Below are positions 10,883 to 21,348 of a DNA stretch of 64,000 nucleotides, one piece after another. Below the pieces are notes generated by a model. The model worked only from the letters and a program-made list of their open reading frames with translations. It was not told the DNA's origin and did no database searches. The DNA comes from Sanghuangporus weigelae (lineage: Eukaryota; Basidiomycota; Agaricomycetes; Hymenochaetales; Hymenochaetaceae). Position numbers and translations under genes: made by a program. The stretch covers positions 2,418,001 through 2,482,000 of the forward strand of contig CP137318.1 of assembly GCA_033182465.1 (NCBI GenBank), given 5' to 3'. Every line of letters begins with the position of its first letter. Position 1 is the stretch's first letter.

Positions 10883-13800
10883 ATGAGGGCTGTCTCTCTT
10901 TTGCTCATCGCCTCTTCATTGTCTCCCGTTTACTCCCAGGGTAAGTATATCTGAACTCTCATGAGCACCGACATTGATCTGTCGGCCTCAGGTACTACAA
11001 CGTTGTCTGCCACCCCCTCGGTACCAAGTGAGTCTTTGTCAACCCCTGCAAGTCTCTTGATGAATTCACGAAGCGTTGTTCGGCTTAGCTGCAAACATCT
11101 CGCCCGAATGGGTCGGAGCTATTTCCAAAGCGAAAAACGCGGTGAAGAACTTGACACTCTCTGACAAAGTCAACCTTGGCACCGGTACGCACATGTTATT
11201 TGATCGTCGTCAAAGTTCTGTGAATTTAATTTAATTTGGTTGCATGGAAGGCGTTGGCCTATTGAGAGGTGAGAGAAGCTGACTCGCGTGATGCGCTTTT
11301 CCCTCCTTACTGCAAGTGGATAGGCCCGTGCGTTGGAAACACTCCGGCTATATCAAAAATCAATTTCCCGGGTTTCTGTTTGGAAGGTGAGTTTCTTTGA
11401 GATTAATATTCCTCATTCCTTGACAGCTTCTAAAACTTCATTTCATTATTTCTTGACAACAGATAGCCCCCTTGGTGTTCGGTCCGCAGACAAGGTCTCC
11501 GCTTTCCCCGCGTAAGTGAAGAGGAGAATCATCTAGCTTAGTGAAACAAACTAAAGTGCTTGTACAATGTACAGCGGAATAAATGCTGCTGCAACGTAGG
11601 AGTGACCCTTGCTACAGACATACCTAGACTGAAGAAACAATCCAATAGTTTCAATAGAGACTTGATCCGGCAGCGTGGCGCAGCAATTGGAGCAGAACAC
11701 AAAGGCAAAGGGGTCAATGTAGCCCTTGGTCCTATGATGTCAGTCTAAAGCGCTATTGCTTGTTCATTAATAGCTAATAAACCTTGCAGGAATATCATGC
11801 GCGCTCCCGTAAGCATAACAGAAATATACATGCCTGATATCCTGCTAAGTGAGATGGCCTAAAGGCCGCCGGGCGGAATTGGGAAGGCTTTGGAGGAGAT
11901 CCATATCTTTCTGGCGAAGCCGCTTATGAGACGATAATCGGCATGCAGTCGTCCGGTGTCCAAGCGTGTGCAAAGCATTTCATCAATAAGTAAGTTTCCG
12001 TGGATTTATAGATAAATAACACTGTAGACGATGTCGCCAGTGAGCAGGAACACTCGAGAGAATCTGCATCATCGAATGTTGACGACAGGTACGTTGTATA
12101 TGCAGCTTGCGTTAGGCTGTTTTACTGATTGCTCCTAGGACGGTATGACACATTTCCCTAAATTTTCGCGCCATCGTACGATCACTGAAATGTTTCTTCA
12201 AAGCAACACGAAATCTATCTGCGTCCGGTAAAGTGATGAAGTAATTTTCAAACACATTACTTAACCGAGCCTTTAGTTTATTCGAAGTGTGCAAGCTGGA
12301 GTAGCGTCGTTTATGTGCAGCTACAGTGAGTGATACACGTTGCCTTATAACTTTCACGGAACTGACAGCATTTTCAAAATAGACAGAGGTGAGTGAGCGA
12401 CCACTCCAAAGAGGCAAGGCCTTGTGACGTGCTTCACGATGGAATCACAGTTAATGGAACGTACGCTTGCGAGAACGACAAGATGCTCAATGGTGTTCTG
12501 AAGGGCGAACTCGGATTTCCCGGATGTAAGCCATCCCAATCCATTTATGTTACATATTACTCAAGATGCTTGGATTCATAAAGACGTCATGTCCGGTGAG
12601 TCATATGGTCATGTCATTGAGTCCTTCGATTTTATTGAAATGACTAATGGGCATTCAGACTGGTTGGCAACTCACTCGACATTATCCGTCAATGCAGGCT
12701 TGGATGTTCGTGGATCCACGCTCTCGATTGTTGTATATTCTTACTTAATAATTATTCCAGATGGATATGCCAGGAGACCTTATTCCCGTTCTCGGAGGGA
12801 GGTACTGAGCCTCTTCATGGTCTTCTAGTATCATGATCTCACTATTCATCTTTCATAGCTACTTTGGACTGGCTCTGGAAATCGCTGTTGGGCTAGGTCA
12901 AGTGAAGGAAGAACGAATCGATGTATGTAAAGCCAATGATTGGACTACAATACTGCGTGTAGAGCTGTTTCGATTAATTATTCTTTCCAGGACATGGCGA
13001 CACGCATTCTTTCAGGATGGTACCTACTTGGACAGAATTCGGCGGATTATCCGGCCGTAAACTTCAATGCGTGGTTGCAATTCCTAGGTCAACATGTCGA
13101 CGTTCAAGACGGCCATGGAAGGTGAGCACTCAAGTAAATTCCATCTAGAACTACTATTCTTATTCATTGAGTAATTATTCAGTTTGATTCGGCAGATTGG
13201 AGCAGAGTCTACTGTTTTGCTCAAGAACGATCGGAATGTTCTACCCTTGAAAGCACCGTCTACAATCGCAATTGTTGGCACTGGTGCTGGTAATTCGACG
13301 AGAGGTCCCAACGGGTCCGTGACATAAATGATATGCTCTCCACTATGCTGAGTCATGCGATCTTCTGCAGATATTCTGACCGAGGTGGCAATGATGGCGT
13401 ACTTGCAATGGGCTGGGGTAGCGGGTAAGTGATGTCACTTTTGCATTTGAACTCATTCCAAAAATCCATAATGCCACGGTATTCAGATCCTGCGACTTCC
13501 CGTATCTTGTTTCTGTAAGTTCTTAATCCTCGTTGTGGTATTTTAATGATGCGACTTTTTTGAGCAGCCAATCGACGCTATCACGACTCGTGCAGCAGCG
13601 GACAAGACAACTATCTTTTCCTCTTTGAGCGATACGGATCTAACGAGAGCAAGAAATGTTTCCTCGGAAAAAGATGTCGCCTTCGTCTTCGTAACTTCCG
13701 ATAGCGGAGAAGCTTATATTACTGTCGAAGGTAGTCTCATATCTCTGTATGATGATAGTATTGTCTAACACATTTGTCTCGATAGGCAATGCTGGAGATC

Positions 13801-14971
13801 GTAATGATCTCTTCGCATGGCACGGAGGGGTGAGCCTGATGCATCATGATTCCTATCACTCTGACTCAAAGAGATTGCTTGTTCAGGATGCCTTAGTTGA
13901 GGCGGTTGCCTCTGTCAACAACAACACTGTAGTAGTTGTCAACGCGGTTGGACCTATCATAATGGAAGCGTGGATCACGAATCCGAACGGTGAGTACTTT
14001 GAATCTTTCACAAATATTTTTCTTGACAAAGAAGATTCTGTTAGTTACCGCTGTTGTAAGTACAGTTACATGAAGTTCCATACAGGAGTTTCTCAGATTA
14101 TTTTAGGTTTGGGCGGGACTTCCTGGGCAAGAAGCAGGTGCGTAATTCTATATAATAATTGAGAAATTACTTACGATGGAATTGTACACTTAGGCAACTC
14201 TCTCGTTGATGTTCTCTATGGGGCTGTCAATCCGAGCGCCAGACTACCGTACACAATCGCGAGGAATGCTAGTGATTACTCTGCGCAAGTTATCTACGAG
14301 TCAAGTTCTGACCTCCAGATCGACTATACGGAGGGGCTCTTTGTCGATTACCGTCATTTTGACCAGGTACGAAGCATTACTGTCTCACATAATTAGTCCT
14401 TATGTATTGGTTTCACAGGCTGGAATACAGCCGCGCTATGAGTTCGGCTTCGGACTATCCTATACGACGTTCGAATATTCCGATCTAAGCATTAGCGGAT
14501 CCGCTGCTGGCGGTACACGTCAACCGAATGGCGCTGGCCAATCTCTCGATCCCTGGTAAGTGTTTCTAAGCTCAAAGAACAACAAAGCGACTGAAAGAAT
14601 GTAGGTTGCATGAAAAGGTTATCACCGTTACTTTTACCATAAGGAACAATGGTACTGTAGATGGAACCGAGGTATATTTTACAATGTAACTTTACAAGGG
14701 GCGTCGTGCTGACTGATTGGAACAGATCCCGCAGCTGTACACTTCACCTGCTGCGTCGGCAAACACGGCACCGATGAACCTGAAAGGATTCGACAACATT
14801 GTTCTTGCTGCAGGTGAATCAAAGACGGTCACGATGCATCTGTCTCGCTTTGATTTGTCCATTTGGAACGTCGTTACTCAGCGCTACGAGTTGCATTCGG
14901 GAACGACGGGAATCTCGATTGGAGCGAGTAGCAGAGACATTCGTTTGACTGGATCCATTCAAATTTCTTAG
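10883..14971 (+). CDS. Secreted GH3 beta-glucosidase, 33 exons including 4-, 6-, 11- and 12-base exons
   Basis: Hydrolyses beta-glucosides such as cellobiose outside the cell. My exon model (32 introns, mostly 50-65 bases) sums to 2265 coding bases, 754 residues, the usual length of fungal GH3 enzymes. Residues 1-18 ([18 protein letters not shown]) are a signal peptide. The (beta/alpha)8 part shows [61 protein letters not shown] and GYVMSDW, whose Asp is the catalytic nucleophile. The alpha/beta sandwich has [14 protein letters not shown] and [33 protein letters not shown] leads into the fibronectin-III-like domain. Very small exons: 12139-12142, 12383-12388, 12584-12595 and 14045-14055, with 18- and 19-base exons at 11251 and 11790. 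A TATA box lies at 10812. The enzyme looks complete. Confidence 0.95.
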
Positions 14972-15294
14972 TTGTACTCGGACAACAGTAGTTTAGCTGT
15001 ATATGCCCTTTGCGGCGTCCACTCGTTTTATCCGCTCTTTATCTGTGAGGGAGGAAAACTTTCGTTCCCGAACTCTGCTCCGAATTTTTATCACTACTTT
15101 CGCTTGATTCTTGCGACCGCGACAGGTTTTCTCTGGGTGTTTTCCCGTCCAGTTCAATTGAGTATATAGTCTTTTTCTGATGAATTTGAGAGTGATCGAC
15201 ATGAAAATATTTATTTATGGAAATGTGTGATCGACAAAGACCTGAAACTGCACTTCGCGTCACCGTTGTGACTTGAACCTGTCCTCGAACCGCC
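14972..15294. other. Intergenic GH3 / prohibitin
   Basis: 323 bases: the beta-glucosidase 3' flank and the prohibitin promoter. CACTTCGCGTCACCG near 15250 precedes the prohibitin start. No coding evidence. Confidence 0.5.
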
Positions 15295-16292
15295 ATGGCT
15301 TTGGCAAACAACATCGTGAACACCCTTGGTAAGCTTTTGGGTGAGTGAGACGCATGCTGCTTTGGAGGAGCTGTCTAAATAAGTCTGTGAAAAGTACCTG
15401 TTGCGGCGGGCGTTTTCCTTGTGGACTCTTGCATTTATGACGTTCCTGGAGGATATCGCGCCGTTATGTTCGACCGTTTTAAGGGTGTAAAACCACAGGT
15501 ATAGCTGTAGAACGACTTATTTTAACAATTGACTGACTTTGTCGCTAGGCGTCGACCGAAGGAACACATTTCTTAGTTCCTTGGTTACAACGAGCCATTC
15601 TCTACGATGTTCGTATAAAACCTCGGGTGCGTGATCTTCACCATGTCTTGGTCAAGGTAACAGCTAGTCATAATGAAAAACGACAGAATATCTCTACTAC
15701 GACCGGGTCAAAAGATCTGCAAATGGTGACTTTGACTTTGCGAGTGCTATCCCGACCAGACGTCGACCACCTGTCAAGGATCTACCAAAGCCTCGGATTG
15801 GACTATGACGAGCGCGTGCTACCTTCGATTGGGAACGAAGTGCTGAAGAGCATTGTCGCGCAGTTCGATGCCGCTGAGCTGATCACGCAGCGAGAAGTGG
15901 TGTCATCGCGGATTCGAGAAGATCTTCTGGCGCGCGCGAACGAGTTCCATATCAAGCTTGAGGACGTGTCGATTACGCATCTGACTTTTGGGAAGGAGTT
16001 CACACAGGCCGTGGAGGCGAAGCAGATTGCGCAGCAGGATGCCGAGCGTGCGAAGTTTATTGTTGAGAAGGCGGAGCAGGAGCGGCAGGCTGCGGTCATC
16101 CGTGCGGAGGGAGAGGCAGAAGCTGCGTCTGTGATTTCCCAGGCGTTGACTAAGGCCGGGGAGGCATTTGTTGCGTTCAAAAAGATCGAGACGTCGAAGG
16201 CGATCGCTACGTCGCTTGTGCAAAACCCGAACGTGACGTATATTCCGAGCGGGGGCGGTAATATTTTGTTGAATGTGCCTACACGCAAGTAG
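15295..16292 (+). CDS. PHB1: Prohibitin 1
   Basis: Prohibitin 1 forms, with prohibitin 2, the large ring complex of the inner mitochondrial membrane that supports m-AAA protease control and cristae. Four exons (15295-15340, 15395-15498, 15549-15626, 15687-16292) total 834 bases, 277 residues, the normal length. The hydrophobic N-terminal anchor is [18 protein letters not shown]. The PHB/SPFH domain contains [25 protein letters not shown] and [21 protein letters not shown]-terminal coiled coil has [20 protein letters not shown] and ends with [16 protein letters not shown], typical of PHB1 rather than PHB2. The last exon is notably GC-rich. Confidence 0.96.
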
Positions 16293-16308
16293 TGTATATG
16301 ATATAATC

Positions 16309-16396
16309 AATGCTGTGTAAGCGACGGTCTTGTTCGACTCTGTGTCGAAGTGTATAATCAAAGCGTGAGAAATGCTGTGTAAGCGACGGTCTTGTT
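16309..16396 (+). repeat. 26-base direct duplication in the PHB1-PUB1 gap
   Basis: The 26-mer at 16309-16334 (AATGCTGTGTAAGCGACGGT and 6 more bases) is repeated exactly at 16371-16396, start-to-start distance 62 bases. The bases before each copy also share AGTGTATA and ATAATCA fragments, so this is probably a diverged tandem duplication of about 62 bases in the PHB1 3' flank. Confidence 0.85.
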
Positions 16397-16439
16397 GTTA
16401 TTGGTGTTATTGGTGTCTGTGTACAGTACAGTTTCGTCT

Positions 16440-16560
16440 CGTTCTCGTCTCTGTCTCTGTCTCTGTCTCCGTCTCTGTCTCCGTCTCCTCTCTCTGTCTG
16501 ATCTATCTCTCTTCTCTTTTCCTCTCCTCTTCTCGTCTCTTTTTATCTCTCTTTACCATA
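16440..16560 (+). repeat. CT-rich low-complexity tract (CTCTGT repeats)
   Basis: Degenerate tandem CTCTGT/CTCCGT units followed by TCTCTTTTCC-type polypyrimidine, about 120 bases. It lies 100-220 bases before the PUB1 start and is best read as its leader or core promoter, as pyrimidine tracts are common there in fungi. Confidence 0.8.
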
Positions 16561-16661
16561 TCTCGCTCGGTGTTGTAAGCATCTTCCCATCACATCTTCA
16601 TCCACTCTGCAATTTTTACAGCCTGCTAACGCAGACGTACGCCCAGCTCTCGTCTTTTATC

Positions 16662-18145
16662 ATGAATCCCTTAATGGTTGGTTCTGGTCCCGCTGAGGCT
16701 CCGGTGCGTCATACCTTCCCCCAAGAAGGCTCTTCCTTCTTCTCTGTCGCGATTGGCGTTCATTAACCGATCTCTTTCCTCACCCCAGAGGCGTGCTCAT
16801 CTTTACGTCGGAAACCTTAGTCCCCGTGTCACAGAGTACATGCTCACAGAGATCTTCGCCGTTGCCGGTCCAGTTCAGCATGTCAAAATCATTCCCGATC
16901 GCAACTATCAGCATGGCGGTCTCAACTACGGATTCGTCGAGTACTTGGACATGCGTTCCGCCGAGACTGCTCTGCAGACTCTCAACGGAAGAAAAATATT
17001 CGAGACAGAGATCCGTGTCAACTGGGCTTATCAAGGCAGCGCCGCAAAGGAGGACACCTCTGGCCACTACCATGTCTTCGTTGGCGACCTCTCTCCGGAG
17101 GTCAATGATGGCGTTCTCGCCAAGGCATTCGCCGCCTTCGGCAGTCTTTCCGATGCTAGAGTCATGTGGGATATGAACTCTGGCAAGTCCCGTGGTTACG
17201 GTTTCCTCGCCTTCCGCGACAAAACGGACGCTGAACAGGCCATCGCGACCATGAACGGCGAATGGCTTGGCTCGCGTGCGATTCGCGTCAACTGGGCTAA
17301 CCAGAAGACTCAGGGCGCTGCAGCCGTTCGCCCCACCAATACTGGTACTGCTCCAGCGCCCATTAACTTTCAGGGTGGTCCGCTTTCGTACGAGCAGGTG
17401 GTCCAGCAGACACCCGCTTACAATTCTACGGTCTACGTCGGAAACCTTGTGCCTTACGCCACGCAGGCCGATTTGATCCCGCTCTTCCAGTCAATTGGGT
17501 ATTTGTCCGAAATTCGCATGCAAGCGGATCGCGGATTTGCGTTCGTTAAGTTAGATACACACGAGAATGCTGCGATGGCGATCATTCAACTTCAAGGCCA
17601 AATGGTACATGGAAGGCCGATCAAATGTAGTTGGGGTAAGGACCGTGCAGACGGAGGAACTGTGCAGCCTACTGCCGCTGCTATCAGTCCGAGCCCTGCA
17701 ACAAGTCCCTACGGGAATGTTGTGAGTCTTTCCCATGTTATCAATCTCTCTTTCGATTCATTAATTATCGTCTAAGGATCTACAGAGTGCTGCACCGTAT
17801 GGTATGCCGCAAGCAAATACCTATGGTCAGTATGGATTCCCTGGTTATCCTGGCTTCGGCGCAGCTGGCGCCGCGGGTACTGCGCCCGGTATGCCTGCAC
17901 CAGCGAGCGGTGCTGCCGCTGGTGCCGCAGCGGGTGCTACTGCTGCCCCGGGAGCTGATGCCAGCGCCGCGCAAGGTGCGCAAGCGCAATGGGGTAGCAA
18001 CCCTAGCCAATATTACAATTATTGGGGTGGTTCGCAATAACTCACTTGCTGTTTCTCTCCATGCTATTTCTCACTTGGTTCCATTACAGGTTACTACGGT
18101 CAGCCCACCGCGGCCGGTCAAGCTGATGCTAACCAGACTTCTTGA
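16662..18145 (+). CDS. PUB1: Pub1/TIA-1-type poly(U)-binding protein, three RRMs
   Basis: Binds U/AU-rich RNA and affects mRNA stability and stress-granule formation. Exons 16662-16703, 16789-17721, 17786-18029 and 18090-18145 give 1275 bases, 424 residues. RRM1 begins AHLYVGNLSPRVTE with RNP1 NYGFVEY; RRM2 begins HVFVGDLSPEVND with RNP1 RGYGFLAF; RRM3 begins TVYVGNLVPYATQ with RNP1 RGFAFVKL. The tail is low-complexity: Gly/Tyr/Pro, then a long Ala/Gly/Pro stretch, then SQYYNYWGG. The last intron has a weak GTTCGC donor. Kept in the message, it ends the protein at WGGSQ (stop at 18038-18040, 409 residues); spliced out, it adds YYGQPTAAGQADANQTS. Both ends look natural, so regulated retention is possible. 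Confidence 0.94.
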
Positions 18146-18753
18146 ACCCGCACATGTTTCGATTGACTCGTTCTACTCACAATCGTTTCCCCAATGCACT
18201 GCCTGACAAAATGTTTATAAGTGACAAGTTGTAGTCCAGCGAATTTTCACTTTTTTTCTTTTCTTTTCTTTACTCTCGTCTCTTTTCTCTTGCCTTTTTT
18301 CTTTATTTTCGTCCACACATCGGCTCTCGCGACTCTCGAGCACATCAGTCTGTATTGGTGCCTGCCATTAAGTATCCATGAGTCTGTTTTCTTGCTGTTT
18401 TATTCACATCTCTTTCCGTCTGATGAGTTACTACTCTACCGATTTTCTTTCCCATGTCTCTCCCCCCACTTCTTTCTCTTCTTATTATGATTCCTTTTAT
18501 CGAGAAGGATGTTTCAAATAAAAGTGGTGTAGTCTTTGCACTAAGCACACGCCAAACCGAAGAATTATTGCTGGCGAAGTTGCCATAAACCAGAGATCCC
18601 CGTATGTACAGAAGCAAAGTAAGAAAAGCTGGAGAAAGTGCAAGAACGACGATGCGGATATATGTATGCGGGAAGAAGGGGGTATACCGATGAGTCGTAA
18701 AGTCTGCTTTTCTACGGTGGGGAAGTAACGCAGACTCTACTCATCGTCCACTT
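18146..18753. other. Convergent 3' region PUB1 / ATG16
   Basis: 608 bases. The first 100 bases are strongly T-rich (TTTTTTTCTTTTCTTTTCTT near 18250), probably PUB1 3' UTR. AATAAA occurs at about 18517. No coding evidence. Confidence 0.5.
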
Positions 18754-19772
18754 TTAGCCATTCGGGATCAGACTCGCCGCCGGTTCCGGCTGAGACTTGG
18801 TCCCATTCTTCGTCTGCCCCGCTCTCCGATCGCCGTTCGCACTCCCGTTTCCCGACTGGACGCCGTCTTGCTGATCGTCCCCGCTCACAGAACTTGGGGG
18901 AGCCGAGTTTTTCTCTCGCCAGCTGAGCACGGACTGATGCCGTGAGCGCATGTCCTCGTAGAAGTCGTTCGCTTCGTTCATCCTGTTTACCTCTGCTTGC
19001 TTTGCGTCCAGCCAGCGTTGTAGGAGCTTGGCGTTGTCTCGACTAAGCTGGGTGTTCCGCTCTTCTATTTGACCAAGCTCAAGTTGGAGGGTGTTGATCT
19101 CGTCGTGTAAGATCTAATAGTGATTTGTATTAGCGAGACATCTTGGGAATATCCGCAATGTGTAATACGAACCTGGGCCGTTCTATCCTTCTCGGCCATT
19201 AACTCGTTATGCTGATCGACCTTTCTTCGCATCACAGCGACTTCATCTCTACAGCGTCGTAAGTTTTCTGATTCTGAACGCGCCAGCTCTTCCTTTTCCC
19301 GAAGCGTCTCTGTCATGGCGAGTAATCGTTGAGCATTCTGGCCCTGCGTCTTGTACACAGTAGCTAGTTCATCACGTAGAGTAGATATTTGCTGTTCTAG
19401 CGACGTGACATATGCTGCTCGTACGGGGTTGCTAAGAGTTTGTATTATTATCAGCGAGAAAGGACGGCGGATTTACGTATGCGTACTCGTCTGCTCCAGG
19501 TACAAAGACAGTAGAAGAATTGGGATTCGATCGAACGGTCCCGACTGCCTTGAGAAGTGATGCATTACGCTCCTTGAGCAACTTGGTTTGCTGTGCAAGT
19601 CGACGGTCTATACCAAAAAAATTTCAAGGTGAGCGGACGCCGCGTGTTTCTACGTGCAACTGAGAAAGTAACGACACGAACATTGGTCAATGATTGGTGC
19701 AAAAGCAACATCTCTGCTGTTTCGCTCTACTAGTCGTTGTCGCAAAATTTCTTGCCACGAAGCCTCTGCCAT
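18754..19772 (-). CDS. ATG16: Atg16, autophagy conjugation-complex subunit
   Basis: Atg16 binds the Atg12-Atg5 conjugate and directs Atg8 lipidation to the phagophore. The start MAEASWQEILRQRLVERNSR is the Atg5-binding helix. An intron after ...IIDQ joins YRRLAQQTKLLKERNASLL, then a long coiled coil (SLEQQISTLRDELATVYK; LREKEELARSESENLRRCRD; LELGQIEERNTQLSRD). The C-terminal 80 residues are Ser/Asn/Gly-rich and disordered, ending ASLIPNG. There is no WD40 domain, as in yeast and unlike animals. The exon model gives roughly 270 residues. It is divergent from YPT7 across 254 bases. Confidence 0.92.
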
Positions 19773-20026
19773 CGTACGCGTCTTTGTCGCGGTTAAGGAC
19801 GAAGAGGGAGAGGGGGAAAAGTATTGCAGACCGAGAAGGGGTTAGTTAGCGTGCGATAGAAGAGACATCGCCAGAATCGACGGAATACCCAGAAAAGGAA
19901 GTTGTACGTCAGCTGATGTGCGCTGAGCTCGTCACGTCACTTCTCAGTCTCTCCTCGTTCAGCACTTCTTGTCCGTCACGCATCCCTCTTCAATCTTACT
20001 TCGCCCTTGTGCTGTTGTTTATCAAC
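19773..20026. promoter_or_regulatory. Shared ATG16-YPT7 promoter with CRE-like sites
   Basis: 254 bases between two genes whose products both act on the way to the vacuole. It contains TACGTCAG (19905-19912) and GTCACGTCAC (19931-19940), two ACGTCA cores of the kind bound by ATF/CREB-type bZIP factors, 26 bases apart. A CT-rich leader precedes YPT7. The motifs are seen; binding is inferred. Confidence 0.5.
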
Positions 20027-20996
<970 letters not shown>

Positions 20997-21348
20997 CTCG
21001 CTAGACTACCGATGTGTTTGCTTCTGTATTCATTACACACATACATTCGTCATGCCCCTTCCCTCTGTTCCATTCGCGTTCAACACTGTTACGAGCAACA
21101 TTTGTTTATTCGTCATGTCCATCCACCACTTTCAGACATTCTCTGCTGTTGCTGCTGCTTCAATATTCCCTCCCTCTCTGTTCGCTTGTCCATACTTAAT
21201 CACGAATGACAGTATGTTAATGGTGATGTTGTGAGTTTTGAGGATAAAGGGATCTTTCTCCTCGTTCCTGTTATCCAACCATCCGATTCCTCTACATATT
21301 GGTGAAATAAATCTAAACAACCAAGAAAGAGCAATGCCTTCCCTCCTT
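20997..21348. other. Convergent 3' region YPT7 / BCAT
   Basis: 352 bases, pyrimidine-rich, with an AATAAA-type signal (GAAATAAATC, 21303) on the plus strand. Overlapping open frames are low-complexity. No gene seen. Confidence 0.5.

Noticed and set aside
15803-16361. Two long antisense frames over PHB1
   Set aside because: Mirror images of a GC-rich exon; PHB1 explains the sequence fully.
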